Notes under the pieces: model-generated
Told to the model about the DNA's origin: nothing
The model's input: only the letters and a program-made list of their open reading frames with translations
Databases searched by the model: none
Assembly (NCBI RefSeq): GCF_011067135.1
Contig: NZ_JAAMOW010000005.1
Coordinates: 1-64,000 of the forward strand
Source of the DNA: Solimonas terrae
GTDB taxonomy: Bacteria; Pseudomonadota; Gammaproteobacteria; Nevskiales; Nevskiaceae
Direction: 5' to 3'
DNA length: 64,000 nt
Shown here: one piece after another, positions 28,207 to 36,563 of the stretch
Layout of the letters: every line of letters begins with the position of its first letter
How positions within the stretch are numbered: position 1 is the first letter of the stretch
Made by a program: the position numbers and the translations under genes

Positions 28207-28710
28207 TCAGGTGTCGCTGTCGTCGAGGACGTACTGCAACAACCAGACATCGAGCAGCGCGCCGTGCTTGACGCCGGCACTGCGCATCAGGCCGATGCGC
28301 GTGTAGCCGAGCGCTTCATGCAGCGCGAGGCTGGCCGGATTGCCGGCGACGATGCGGGCCATCAGGGTCAGCACGCCGCAGGCCGGTGCAAGGTGCAGCA
28401 ATTCGGCGAGCAGCGCACGACCGATGCCGTGACCGCGCGCGTCCGCGTGCACGTAGACGGCGTTCTCGGCAGTGCGATCGTAGGCCGGCCGCGGCGACCA
28501 CTGATACAGCCGTGCCCAGCCGACGACGCCGGCTGTGGTTTCGGCAACGATGATCGGATAGCGCTGGCCCGGATTGGCTTGAAACCACTCCAGTCGCTCC
28601 GTCGCCGTCTTCGGTACCGTGTCGAAGGTCGCCGTGCCGTGCAGGACCTGCTCGTCGTAGATCGCGAAGATCGCCGGCAGATCGGCAGGTGTCGCCGCGC
28701 GCAGCTTCAC
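28207..28710 (-). CDS. GNAT N-acetyltransferase, phosphinothricin acetyltransferase-like
   Basis: Acetyl-CoA-dependent N-acetyltransferase, 167 residues. The acetyl-CoA loop is ARGHGIGRALL, and NPASLALHEALGYTRIGLMR is typical of PAT/YncA-type enzymes. It starts with GTG at 28710, overlapping the TGA of the upstream marC by GTGA, which decides the start and implies coupling. The substrate could be methionine derivatives or another small amine. Confidence 0.85.
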   Translation of the reverse strand: MKLRAATPADLPAIFAIYDEQVLHGTATFDTVPKTATERLEWFQANPGQRYPIIVAETTAGVVGWARLYQWSPRPAYDRTAENAVYVHADARGHGIGRALLAELLHLAPACGVLTLMARIVAGNPASLALHEALGYTRIGLMRSAGVKHGALLDVWLLQYVLDDSDT

Positions 28711-29306
28711 GGGTGTTGTGCGTTCCAGAACTGCAGCACGCCGTCCATCATCATCTGCACGGCGATCGTCACCAGCAGCAGACCCATCAGGCGTTCGACC
28801 GCGGTCAGGCCGCGGTTGCCGAGCATGTTGCGCAGCATGGTGCTGGCCAGCATGATCGGCAGGCAAGCGGCCCAGGCCAGCAGCACCGCGCCGATCCAGC
28901 TCAGCCAGCGCGAAGGCTCGCGGCTCATCATCAGCAGCACGGTCGCCAGCGCCGACGGTCCGGCGACATACGGAATCGCCAGCGGCACGAGGAACGGTTC
29001 AGCGACCTGCGGATCTTCTTCGAGCGAATGCTCGCGCGACGGAAAGATCATGCGCAGTGCGATCAGCATCAGGATCACGCCGCCGGCCACGGTCAGCGCC
29101 GGCTGCGAAAGCCCGAGCAGGCGCAGCAGATGGCCGCCGCCGAGCAGGAACACCAGCAGGATCACCAGCGCGAACAGCATCTCGCGCAGGATCACGCGCC
29201 GCTGGCGTGCGATCGGCACATGCTTGAGTGCCGACAGGAACAGCGGCACGTTGCCGAGCGGGTCCATGACGAGGAACAGCAGCACGGCGGCGGAAAGGAA
29301 GCTCAT
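28707..29306 (-). CDS. MarC-family (YhgN-like) membrane protein
   Basis: The 199-residue inner-membrane protein has six predicted helices, with VMDPLGNVPLFLSALK near the N-terminus and VPLAIPYVAGPSALATVLLM in the middle, which are MarC/YhgN signatures. The family was once linked to multidrug resistance, but that was not upheld. The transport substrate is unknown. It is coupled to the downstream GNAT gene. Confidence 0.88.
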   Translation of the reverse strand: MSFLSAAVLLFLVMDPLGNVPLFLSALKHVPIARQRRVILREMLFALVILLVFLLGGGHLLRLLGLSQPALTVAGGVILMLIALRMIFPSREHSLEEDPQVAEPFLVPLAIPYVAGPSALATVLLMMSREPSRWLSWIGAVLLAWAACLPIMLASTMLRNMLGNRGLTAVERLMGLLLVTIAVQMMMDGVLQFWNAQHP

Positions 29307-29400
29307 GACGCGTATGGTAAGCGTCGCATCACGGCGCAGATACGGGTGGAAAACCTCAGAGGGTTCGTGTGCGAGTGTTTGCGGCGTAGACGAGAAAGAG

Positions 29401-29517
29401 CTCCCTCTCCCCCCAACGAGGGGAGAGGGCTGGGGTGAGGGGCGCCGGATCGAGTTTCGCGGCGAGCCGAGGCCCCCTCACCCTGACCCTCTCCCCGTCG
29501 CTTTGCGGCGGGGGAGT
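29401..29517. repeat. inverted pair of REP-type elements (BIME-like)
   Basis: Two copies of a C/T-rich then G/A-rich element stand head to head: CCCTCTCCCC...GAGGGGAGAGGG with trailing TGGGGTGAGGGG (29403-29442), and its reverse complement beginning CCCCCTCACCCTGACCCTCT (from 29472). The arrangement fits a bacterial interspersed mosaic element between marC and purC, which both read leftward. Confidence 0.7.
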
Positions 29518-29529
29518 GAAGATACAGTC

Positions 29530-30414
29530 TCAGCTGCCGGTCAGCAGCCGCTGTGCCTCACGATATTTGGCCGCGCTCTTCTCGATAATCTCCGCCGGCA
29601 GTTCCGGTCCGGGCGCCTTCTTGTCCCAGTCCAGGGTTTCCAGGTAGTCGCGCACGAACTGCTTGTCGAAGCTCGGCGGGCTGATGCCGGGGCGATAAGT
29701 GTCGGCCGGCCAGAAACGCGACGAATCCGGCGTCAGCGCCTCGTCGATCAGGTGCAGCGTGCCGTGCTCGTCGACGCCGAACTCGAACTTGGTGTCGGCG
29801 ATGATGATGCCGCGCTGACGCGCGTAGTCGGACGCTTCCGTATACAGCGCCAGCGTGGTGTCGCGGACCTGGCGCGCCAGTGCCGGACCGATGCGCTTCT
29901 CGACCTCGGCGTACGAAATGTTCTCGTCGTGCTGGCCGACCGGCGCCTTGTCGGCCGGCGTGAAGATCGGCTTCGGCAGGCGGTCGGCCATCTGCAGGCC
30001 GCTCGGCAGCGTGATACCGCAGACCGCGCCGGTCTTCTGGTAGTCCTTCCAGCCGCTGCCGATCAGATAGCCGCGCGCGACGGCTTCGATCGGCAGGGCC
30101 TTGAGCTTGCGGACGACGTTGCTGCGGCCCTCGACCTGCGCGATCTCGGCCGGCGTCAGGAAGTCGGCCAGGTTCACGTCCGGTGCCAGATGGTTCGGCA
30201 GCAGATGCGTGAAGCGCGCCATCCAGAAATTCGAGACTGCCGTCAGTACCGCGCCCTTGCCGGGAATCGGCTGCGGCAGGATCACGTCGAACGCCGACAG
30301 CCGATCCGAGGTGACGATCAGCATGTGCGCATCGCCGAGCGCGTAGATGTCGCGAACCTTGCCCTTGTGCAGGAGCGGAACGCTGGTGATCGACGATTCG
30401 TGAAGGGCTTGCAT
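29530..30414 (-). CDS. purC: phosphoribosylaminoimidazole-succinocarboxamide synthase
   Basis: De novo purine synthesis: joins CAIR and aspartate with ATP to SAICAR. The 294-residue protein is of the longer, yeast-like type (E. coli PurC is 237). Visible are [33 protein letters not shown], and [14 protein letters not shown] with the Mg/ATP site. ATG at 30414 is the family start; an upstream start at 30597 would cross a REP pair. Confidence 0.95.
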   Translation of the reverse strand: MQALHESSITSVPLLHKGKVRDIYALGDAHMLIVTSDRLSAFDVILPQPIPGKGAVLTAVSNFWMARFTHLLPNHLAPDVNLADFLTPAEIAQVEGRSNVVRKLKALPIEAVARGYLIGSGWKDYQKTGAVCGITLPSGLQMADRLPKPIFTPADKAPVGQHDENISYAEVEKRIGPALARQVRDTTLALYTEASDYARQRGIIIADTKFEFGVDEHGTLHLIDEALTPDSSRFWPADTYRPGISPPSFDKQFVRDYLETLDWDKKAPGPELPAEIIEKSAAKYREAQRLLTGS

Positions 30415-30500
30415 GGGGCGAGGGACGAGGCGGGTGGGGCAGGCGCGCATTGTGGAGAACGCGCGGGAGGGGGTAAAGCCGGCAAGGTGCTCAGACGGGC

Positions 30501-30638
30501 AGTGCGTGCCTCGATACCGCCGCCACGCGGCCACTCGGCATGAGCGAGTGGAGAGAAAGCAGTTCGTGTCCTGTGGATTCCCGACGAGCCCGTTCACACC
30601 GAGTGCCGCGCGCCCGCGCGGTGTATCGAGGTGCGCAC
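30501..30638. repeat. inverted REP pair, TCGATAC type, in a 382-base gene-free gap
   Basis: The gap 30415-30796 between purC and rpe has no gene. The left arm (30501-30540) contains GTGCCTCGATACCGC and ends CCACTCGGCA. The right arm (30597-30638) contains CCGAGTGCC and GCGGTGTATCGAGGTGCGC, its imperfect complement. About 55 bases separate the arms. The same family recurs at 36431-36507. The rpe promoter must lie in the remaining part. Confidence 0.65.
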
Positions 30639-30796
30639 CTGCCGTGGATCACAACGGGCCGTGCGATCGGCGCCTGCTTCCATACAGCTGCTGCACAGCC
30701 ACTCGGCATGAATGGAGGGACGTCGCCGCCCGCCCGACCCGAACATGAAATAATCCGCGCCGGTCGCTCCCGCCTTTCCGTCACAGGTTCTCCCGC

Positions 30797-31486
30797 ATGG
30801 CCAAGCTTGCCCCGCTGATCGCTCCCAGCATCCTGTCCGCCGATCTCGCGCGGCTCGGCGACGAGGTCGCGAACGTGCTGGCGGCCGGCGCCGACATCGT
30901 CCATTTCGACGTCATGGACAACCACTACGTGCCGAACCTGACCTTCGGCCCGGCGATCGCGGAAAGCCTGCGCAAGTTCGGCATCAGCGCGCCGATCGAC
31001 GTGCACCTGATGGTCGAGCCGGTCGACGATCTGGCCGCCCAGTTCGCCAAGGCCGGCGCCACCTACGTCACCTTCCACCCGGAGGCGAGCCGCCACGTCG
31101 ACCGCAGCCTGCAGGCGATCAAGGCCGCCGGCTGCAAGGCCGGTCTGGTGTTCAATCCGGCGACGCCGCTGGACGTGCTCAAGTACGTGATGGACAAGGT
31201 TGACATGGTGCTGCTGATGTCGGTCAACCCGGGGTTCGGCGGCCAGAGCTTCATCCCCGGCGCCCTGAACAAGTTGGCCGACGCGCGTGCGCTGATCGAC
31301 GCCTATGTCGCGAAAAATCCGGGCCGCGAGATCCGCCTGGAAATCGACGGTGGCGTGAAGACCGACAATATCGGCGCGATCGCCGCCGCCGGTGCCGACA
31401 CCTTCGTGGCGGGCAGCGCGATCTTCGGTGCCAGGGATTACGCCTCCACAATCAAGGCGATGCGGGCGGCGATCGCGGCTGGCTGA
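30797..31486 (+). CDS. rpe: ribulose-phosphate 3-epimerase
   Basis: Interconverts ribulose-5-P and xylulose-5-P in the pentose phosphate pathway. The 229-residue TIM barrel shows [33 protein letters not shown] (metal-binding His and Asp), [17 protein letters not shown] and the phosphate loop VAGSAIFGA. Length is as usual. In many gammaproteobacteria rpe is followed by gph and trpE; here a small secreted protein replaces gph. Confidence 0.96.
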   Translation: MAKLAPLIAPSILSADLARLGDEVANVLAAGADIVHFDVMDNHYVPNLTFGPAIAESLRKFGISAPIDVHLMVEPVDDLAAQFAKAGATYVTFHPEASRHVDRSLQAIKAAGCKAGLVFNPATPLDVLKYVMDKVDMVLLMSVNPGFGGQSFIPGALNKLADARALIDAYVAKNPGREIRLEIDGGVKTDNIGAIAAAGADTFVAGSAIFGARDYASTIKAMRAAIAAG

Positions 31487-31531
31487 CTTTTTGCTGCGGA
31501 TGCTGCCATCGAAGCCCGAAGGAAGATCCGC

Positions 31532-32011
31532 ATGCTGTCCAGATTCCGCACCGCGCTCATCGCGCTGCTCGCTGCCCTTGCCCTGCTCGGTGCTCTGCCG
31601 GCATTCGCCCAGGCGTTCACCGACGCCGATCAGCAGGCGCTCGCGCAGTACACCCTGAGCACCAGCTTCCTGACGCGCTGCGCAGCGATCGTGCATGACG
31701 TGCAGAAGCAGAACGTCTCGGTCGGCGATGCCATGGTCGGCGAGGGCGGCCTCGATCAGATGGCAGCGCGCCTCGATGCCATGCCGGACATGCACGCCAT
31801 CCTCACGGCGCACAAGATGGCGGCACGCGAATACCTGATCGGCTCGGTGGTGCTGGTGCGCGCGATCATGGGCGCGCGCATGCTCGACGACCCGGAGCAG
31901 GCCGGGGACTTCGATCCGGACACCACCCTGCTCGGCAACATCACCTTCTACCGCGTCCATCGCGACGAGATCGAAACGATGATGAAACCGCCGGCGGACG
32001 CGCCGGGCTGA
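31532..32011 (+). CDS. small secreted hypothetical protein
   Basis: The 159-residue protein has a clear signal peptide (cut after AFAQA, about residue 28) and an otherwise helical mature part with one Cys. A GAAGGAAGA ribosome site precedes the ATG. I do not recognise the family. It sits between rpe and trpE, where gph usually is, but shows no haloacid-dehalogenase motif. Likely periplasmic. Confidence 0.7.
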   Translation: MLSRFRTALIALLAALALLGALPAFAQAFTDADQQALAQYTLSTSFLTRCAAIVHDVQKQNVSVGDAMVGEGGLDQMAARLDAMPDMHAILTAHKMAAREYLIGSVVLVRAIMGARMLDDPEQAGDFDPDTTLLGNITFYRVHRDEIETMMKPPADAPG

Positions 32012-32018
32012 AGCGCTG

Positions 32019-32046
32019 TTGTCGCGCCATGCGAGTCGCGTATCAT
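32019..32046 (+). promoter_or_regulatory. candidate sigma-70 promoter of trpL-trpE
   Basis: TTGTCG (32019-32024) and TATCAT (32041-32046) are spaced by 16 bases, 30 bases before the leader-peptide ATG. The -10 matches the consensus at five of six positions. The position fits transcription starting around 32053. Confidence 0.45.
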
Positions 32047-32075
32047 TCGGCACCCGTTCGACCCGCCTTCGAATC

Positions 32076-32138
32076 ATGAATCTCGCAGCGTCGATGACCC
32101 AGGCCCCGCGCCTGCACTGCTGGTGGCGATGGCGTTGA
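32076..32138 (+). CDS. trpL: trp leader peptide upstream of trpE
   Basis: A 20-residue ORF, too short for standard gene finders, ends CWWRWR followed by TGA, with three Trp codons (32121-32126 and 32130-32132) among the last five. It lies 69 bases upstream of trpE. A cluster of Trp codons just before the stop is the mark of ribosome-mediated attenuation. Pseudomonads also regulate trpE this way. No clear ribosome site precedes the ATG, so an internal ATG (32094) might be used instead; both keep all Trp codons. Confidence 0.8.
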   Translation: MNLAASMTQAPRLHCWWRWR

Positions 32139-32147
32139 GATAACGTC

Positions 32148-32164
32148 GCGACGCACGGCGTCGC
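32148..32164 (+). promoter_or_regulatory. hairpin in trpE leader
   Basis: GCGACGC (32148-32154), loop ACG, GCGTCGC (32158-32164) is a perfect 7-bp stem, 9 bases after the leader-peptide stop. Upstream, GGCGTT (32130-32135 region) can pair with AACGTC (32142-32147), giving an adjoining structure. No T-run follows, so this is not a classic terminator. It may be an alternate pairing partner or may act at translation. Confidence 0.5.
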
Positions 32165-32207
32165 CTGCACTTCGCCTATCCCTGCAGCACCCCGACGGAC
32201 CCGATTC

Positions 32208-33644
32208 ATGACCGCATACACGCATGTCGCGCTGACGCGCGAACTTCCCGGCGACCTCGACACGCCGGTCGGCGCCTATCTCAAGCTGGCCCACAAACCC
32301 TATTCGTTCCTTCTGGAGTCGATGGTCGGCGGCGAGCAGTGGGGCCGCTATTCGTTCATCGGCCTGCCGTCGCGCGAAGTGCTGCGCGTGCGCGGCACGC
32401 TGCTGACCGTGACGCGCGACGGGCAGACCGTCGAAAGCGCGAACCTCGCCGACCCGATGCCGTGGATACGCGACTACGCCACGCGCCATCGCGTGCGGCC
32501 GGAGCCGAGCCTGCCGCGCTTCTCCGGCGGCCTGGTCGGCTATTTCGGCTACGACTGCGTGCGCTACTTCGAGCCGAAGCTCGCCGGAACGGTGAAGGAC
32601 GATCCGCTCGGCGTGCCGGACATCCTGCTGATGCGCGCCGAAGAGCTGGTCGTGTTCGACAACCTGCGCGCGACGCTGACCATCGTCACGCATGCGGCGC
32701 TCGACGATGCCGCCGACATGGCGCGCGCCAGGACCCGGCTCGACGAGATCGAGGCGCTGCTCGCGCGCACCCTGCCGCCGCGTCCCGCGCAGGGCGCCGG
32801 CGTACCGGAACTGCCGTTCGAATCGAGCTTCGGCGTCGAGCCCTACCGCAGGATGGTCCGCCACGTGCAGGACTACATTGCCGCCGGCGACTGCATGCAG
32901 GTCGTGCCGTCGCAGCGCCTCTCCGCGCCGTTCAGCGCCGATCCGGTGCAGCTTTATCGCGCGATCCGCCGCCTCAATCCGTCGCCGTATCTGTACTGCA
33001 TGGATCTCGGCGATCACCACGTCGTCGGTGCGTCGCCGGAAGTGCTGGTCCGCGTCGAGAACGGCCTGGTCACCGTGCGGCCGATCGCCGGCACCCGCAA
33101 GCGCGGCAAGTCCGCCGACGAAGACACTGCGCTCGCCGCCGAGCTGCTCGCCGATCCGAAGGAGATCGCCGAACACCTGATGCTGATCGACCTCGGGCGC
33201 AACGACGTCGGCCGCGTCTCCGAGATCGGCAGCGTGAAAGTTACCGAGCAGATGGTGATCGAGCGCTACAGCCACGTCATGCACATCGTCTCCAACGTCA
33301 CCGGCCGCCTCAAGAACGGCATGGACGCACTCGATGCGCTGGCCGCCACCTTCCCGGCCGGCACCCTGTCCGGCGCGCCGAAGGTCCGCGCGATGGAAAT
33401 CATCGACGAGGTGGAGCCGGTCAAGCGCGGTATCTACGGCGGCGCCGTCGGCTATCTCGGCTGGGACGGCAACATGGATACCGCGATCGCCATCCGCACC
33501 GCCGTCATCAAGGACGGCCAGGTGTACGTGCAAGCCGGCGGCGGCGTGGTCGCCGATTCCGACCCGCAGGCCGAGTGGGAAGAAACCATGAACAAGGCTG
33601 CGGCGATGCTCCGCGCCGCCGCCTCCGTGTCGTCGCGCGAATAG
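32208..33644 (+). CDS. trpE: anthranilate synthase component I
   Basis: First step of Trp synthesis: chorismate plus ammonia (from TrpG) to anthranilate. The 478-residue protein has the Trp feedback site LLES (about 36-39), and the chorismate-binding domain is marked by [19 protein letters not shown], and [20 protein letters not shown]. TrpG is 21 kb away with trpD and trpC, the split arrangement known from pseudomonads. Leader peptide and hairpin upstream indicate Trp-responsive attenuation. Confidence 0.96.
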   Translation: MTAYTHVALTRELPGDLDTPVGAYLKLAHKPYSFLLESMVGGEQWGRYSFIGLPSREVLRVRGTLLTVTRDGQTVESANLADPMPWIRDYATRHRVRPEPSLPRFSGGLVGYFGYDCVRYFEPKLAGTVKDDPLGVPDILLMRAEELVVFDNLRATLTIVTHAALDDAADMARARTRLDEIEALLARTLPPRPAQGAGVPELPFESSFGVEPYRRMVRHVQDYIAAGDCMQVVPSQRLSAPFSADPVQLYRAIRRLNPSPYLYCMDLGDHHVVGASPEVLVRVENGLVTVRPIAGTRKRGKSADEDTALAAELLADPKEIAEHLMLIDLGRNDVGRVSEIGSVKVTEQMVIERYSHVMHIVSNVTGRLKNGMDALDALAATFPAGTLSGAPKVRAMEIIDEVEPVKRGIYGGAVGYLGWDGNMDTAIAIRTAVIKDGQVYVQAGGGVVADSDPQAEWEETMNKAAAMLRAAASVSSRE

Positions 33645-33655
33645 CGCTGCTGCGC

Positions 33656-33726
33656 GGGCCGATCTCGCGTTCGCCGTGCTCACCGTACTTTCGTACGGCT
33701 GCGCGCGGCGAACGCGACCTCGGCCC
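33656..33726. repeat. long near-perfect hairpin after trpE
   Basis: Arms 33656-33688 and 33693-33726 pair around a TTTC loop. GGGCCGA matches TCGGCCC, CGCGTTCGCCG matches CGGCGAACGCG perfectly, and CCGTAC matches GTACGG. It starts 12 bases after the trpE stop. With no T-run it is more likely a REP-type or mRNA-stabilising element. Confidence 0.7.
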
Positions 33727-33773
33727 AGCTCACAACGTGTTCTTCGCGCGACTTCGTCGATGCGGTGGCGAGC

Positions 33774-33984
33774 CTTCCTCATCCAATCCTCTCCTCCTGA
33801 GGAGGAGAGGGCCTTTTGTTCTCCTCTGCCCGCTTGCGGAGCAGAGGGCTGCGTCGCGCGCGGCTTTGCGAGTTCAGAGACAGGTATTCGGTCTGATCGG
33901 TCGCAGACGTGCTCCCCTCCGCTTCAGGGGAGGGGCTGGGGGAGGTGGGGTCGGCGCGCCAACAAGCCACGCGTCTCGCGTCGC
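33774..33984. repeat. composite repeat unit A
   Basis: Part of the 659-base gene-free gap 33645-34303. Starts CTTCCTCATCCAATCCTCTC, then a perfect 10-bp hairpin (CCTCTCCTCC, TGA, GGAGGAGAGG; 33788-33810) and CCTTTTGTTC that looks like a terminator. About 100 bases later an element CTCCCCTCCGCTTCAGGGGA with trailing GGGGGAGGTGGGG follows. It ends near AGCCACGCGTCTCGCG. Units B and C share both end modules. Confidence 0.7.
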
Positions 33985-33995
33985 GATTGAAAGCC

Positions 33996-34165
33996 CTTCA
34001 TCGTTAATCCTCTCCTGTCAGGAAGGAGAGAGCTTTTTGTTCCCATCAGTCCCTGAGCCATTACGCCCTGGGAATACGGAAATTTCGTTCCCCTCCGCCC
34101 GCGTGCGGGGGGAGGGGGCAGGGGAGGTGGGCGCCGTTGCTGGTGTGAACCGGAACGAGCCACGG
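33996..34165. repeat. composite repeat unit B
   Basis: Diverged copy. It starts CTTCATCGTTAATCCTCTCC and has the hairpin with GGAAGGAGAG then AGCTTTTTGTTCCC. It ends with TTCCCCTCCGCCCGCG, GGGGAGGTGGG and GAACGAGCCACGG. It is shorter (about 170 bp) than A and C. Confidence 0.6.
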
Positions 34166-34289
34166 TGGCACACCTGTCGCGGGCGATCACGCCCGATAAA
34201 ATTGCCATCGACTAGCGCCGCAAACTTGGTTCCGCGCATCCGGGCGCCGCACTGAATCCGCGCCGCGCAGGCGCAACAAGGAGTTGCCC

Positions 34290-34307
34290 ATGAGGACGAA
34301 CACATGA
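34290..34307 (+). promoter_or_regulatory. five-codon minigene with strong ribosome site
   Basis: AAGGAG (34278-34283) lies 6 bases before ATG AGG ACG AAC ACA TGA. Its stop overlaps the ATG of the following small membrane-protein gene by ATGA (34304-34307). This would translationally couple the small protein to an upstream start. It may be chance, because GAGGA (34292-34296) inside it is also well placed for the ATG at 34304. Confidence 0.4.
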
Positions 34308-34483
34308 AGATCGGCGCCGTCATCGCCGCACTCGGCACCGCGCCGCTGCTGCTCTACATCATTTTCGGGCCGTCCGACGGCAACCCGATTGGTCTTGGTC
34401 TTCTGGCCTGGGCGAGCTGGCTGGTCGGTGGCGTCGTCATCGTCGTGGCGTTGCTGCGCCGGAAGTTTCGTCCGACGCGATAG
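34304..34483 (+). CDS. 59-residue two-helix membrane protein
   Basis: A short gene between repeat units B and C. The product begins MKIGAVIAALGTAPLLLYII, has a polar turn (FGPSDGNP) and a second hydrophobic helix (WLVGGVVIVVALL), and ends with a basic tail RRKFRPTR, so both ends are probably cytoplasmic. GAGGA is 7 bases upstream of the ATG. No family recognised. It could be a small regulator or an orphan. Confidence 0.6.
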   Translation: MKIGAVIAALGTAPLLLYIIFGPSDGNPIGLGLLAWASWLVGGVVIVVALLRRKFRPTR

Positions 34484-34489
34484 CGCGCG

Positions 34490-34704
34490 CTTCCTCACCC
34501 AACCGTCTCCCCCCCGAGGAGGAGAGGGCTTTTTGTTCCTCTCTGCCATTCAGGAGTGGAGAGCCCAGCGGTGGTTCTCGTCGCAGAGCGCGCCAAATCC
34601 TGCCGTACTCGACTCCGATCAAACCAGCTCCCCTCTGCCCTTCAGGGCGGAGGGGTTTGGGGGAGGTGGGTGTGCGCAGCGCCGACGAGCCACGCGTCGC
34701 GCGC
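34490..34704. repeat. composite repeat unit C
   Basis: The copy closest to unit A. It starts CTTCCTCACCCAACCGTCTC, then GAGGAGGAGAGGGCTTTTTG, and ends with CTCCCCTCTGCCCTTCAGGG, GGGGGAGGTGGG and GACGAGCCACGCGTCGCGCG. Length about 214 bp against about 211 for A. The 3' end runs up to the start of the flavoprotein gene at 34724. Confidence 0.7.
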
Positions 34705-34723
34705 GGCAGTCATGGGACAATGC

Positions 34724-36391
34724 ATGCCGAACGCTCCTGAATCCGCGCCGCCATTGCCGATGCTCCGCCTCACCGAACTTGCCCTGCCGATCGAGCATGC
34801 GCCGGAAGCGCTTGCGCCTGCCATCCAGCAGCGCCTGCGACTGCCGGACGGCGACCTGCGGACGTTCACGGTATTCAAGCGCAGCTACGACGCGCGCAAG
34901 AAGGGCAGCGCGCTGAGTTTCGTCTACACGGTCGACTGCGAGCTGCGCGACGAAGCCGCGGTGCTCGCCAAATTCAAGGACGACCGCAACGTCAATCCGG
35001 CGCCGGACGTCTCGTATCACCCGGTCGCCGCGGCGCCGGCCGGTTTCGGCAATCGCCCGCTCGTCGTCGGCTTCGGGCCGTGCGGCATTTTCGCGGCGCT
35101 GATCCTGGCGCAGATGGGTTTCCGTCCCATCGTGCTCGAACGTGGCAAGCCGGTGCGCAAGCGCACCAAGGACACCTGGGGGCTGTGGCGCAAGAACGCG
35201 CTGAACCCGGCGTCGAACGTGCAGTTCGGTGAGGGTGGCGCCGGCCTGTTCAGCGACGGCAAGCTCTACAGCCAGGTCAAGGACCCGAAATTCCACGGCC
35301 GCAAGGTACTGCACGAGTTCGTGAAGGCCGGCGCGCCGGAGGAAATCCTCTACGTCAGCAAGCCGCATATCGGCACCTTCCGCCTGACCGGCGTCGTCAC
35401 CCGCATGCGCGAAGAAATCGAGGCGCTTGGCGGCGAAGTACGCTTCGAGCAACAGGTGACGGACCTGCAGGTCGAAGACGGCCATCTGCGTGGTGTGACT
35501 TTGGCGAGCGGCGAGACGATCGCGGCCGATCACGTCATCCTTGCGCTCGGCCACAGTGCGCGCGAGACGTTCCGCATGCTGCACGCGCGCAGCGTCTACA
35601 TGGAAGCCAAGCCATTCTCGATCGGCTTTCGCATCGAGCATCCGCAGTCGCTGATCGACCGCGCGCGGCTCGGCCGCTACGCCGGTCATCCGCTTCTCGG
35701 CGCCGCCGACTATAAGCTCGTCCATCACGCGAAGAACGGTCGCTCGGTCTACAGCTTCTGCATGTGTCCGGGCGGCACGGTTGTCGCGGCGACGTCCGAG
35801 CCGCAGCGCGTCGTCACCAACGGCATGAGCCAGTACTCGCGCAACGAGCGCAACGCCAATGCCGGCATCGTCGTCGGCATTTCGCCCGAGGACTATCCGG
35901 GTGGCGTTGAAGCAGGACCACTCACCGGCATCGCCTTGCAGGAAGAACTGGAATCACGCGCCTACGTGCTCGGCGGCGGCAACTACGAAGCGCCGGCACA
36001 GCTGGTCGGCGACTTCATTGCCGGCCAGCCGTCGACCGCGCTGGGCGAAGTCGAGCCGAGCTACAAGCCCGGCGTGAAGCTCGGCGATCTGGCGCCTTCC
36101 TTGCCGGACTATGCCATCGAGGCCATCCGCGAAGCGCTGCCGGCCTTCGGCAAGCAGATCCGCGGTTTCGATCGCCACGACGCCGTGCTCACCGGCGTCG
36201 AAACCCGCACCTCGTCGCCGCTGCGCATCACCCGCGGCGACAACTACCAGAGCCTCAATACGCGCGGTCTGTATCCGGCCGGCGAGGGCGCCGGCTACGC
36301 GGGCGGCATCATGTCCGCCGGCATCGACGGGATTCGCGTCGCCGAGGCGCTGGCACTGAGCCTGCTCGCCGACGCGCAGCAGCGCGCCTGA
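34724..36391 (+). CDS. FAD-dependent oxidoreductase, uncharacterised NAD(P)/FAD family
   Basis: The 555-residue flavoprotein has an N-terminal RNA-binding-like segment (MLRLTELALPIEHAPEALAP, then TFTVFKRSYDARKKG). The Rossmann motif VVGFGPCGIFAALILAQMG (about residues 108-126) follows, with SNVQFGEGGAGLFSDGKLYS and the C-terminal NTRGLYPAGEGAGYAGGIMS. This pattern matches a widespread family annotated as FAD-dependent protein or dehydrogenase of unknown substrate. The start is uncertain: 34712, 34724 and 34760 are all ATG. Repeat unit C argues against anything further upstream. Confidence 0.8.
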   Translation: MPNAPESAPPLPMLRLTELALPIEHAPEALAPAIQQRLRLPDGDLRTFTVFKRSYDARKKGSALSFVYTVDCELRDEAAVLAKFKDDRNVNPAPDVSYHPVAAAPAGFGNRPLVVGFGPCGIFAALILAQMGFRPIVLERGKPVRKRTKDTWGLWRKNALNPASNVQFGEGGAGLFSDGKLYSQVKDPKFHGRKVLHEFVKAGAPEEILYVSKPHIGTFRLTGVVTRMREEIEALGGEVRFEQQVTDLQVEDGHLRGVTLASGETIAADHVILALGHSARETFRMLHARSVYMEAKPFSIGFRIEHPQSLIDRARLGRYAGHPLLGAADYKLVHHAKNGRSVYSFCMCPGGTVVAATSEPQRVVTNGMSQYSRNERNANAGIVVGISPEDYPGGVEAGPLTGIALQEELESRAYVLGGGNYEAPAQLVGDFIAGQPSTALGEVEPSYKPGVKLGDLAPSLPDYAIEAIREALPAFGKQIRGFDRHDAVLTGVETRTSSPLRITRGDNYQSLNTRGLYPAGEGAGYAGGIMSAGIDGIRVAEALALSLLADAQQRA

Positions 36392-36430
36392 CCATGAGTC
36401 CGAATTCCGCTACCTATTTTTCCGTTCTCC

Positions 36431-36507
36431 CCGAGTGCCGGCGCGTCAGCGTCGGTGTATCGAGGGGCCACGCTGTGTCTCGATACCGCCCTGCGGGCGT
36501 ACTCGAC
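36431..36507. repeat. inverted REP pair, TCGATAC type, second copy
   Basis: The left arm contains CCGAGTGCC and CGGTGTATCGAGG (36431-36465). The right arm contains TCTCGATACCGCCCTGCGGG and ends TACTCGAC (36479-36507). It matches the pair at 30501-30638 in both conserved ends but with only about 13 bases between arms. Confidence 0.6.
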
Positions 36508-36563
36508 ACGAACGGATTTCATATGAAGCGTATTTCCGACTCGGGACACTAACCGTTCCGCGC

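Noticed and set aside
28195-30543. 782-codon open frame on the plus strand
   Set aside because: Crosses the antisense of GNAT, marC and purC and includes the REP pair; no recognisable domain.
32148-32164. Calling the trp leader hairpin a rho-independent terminator
   Set aside because: No T-run follows; listed only as a regulatory hairpin.
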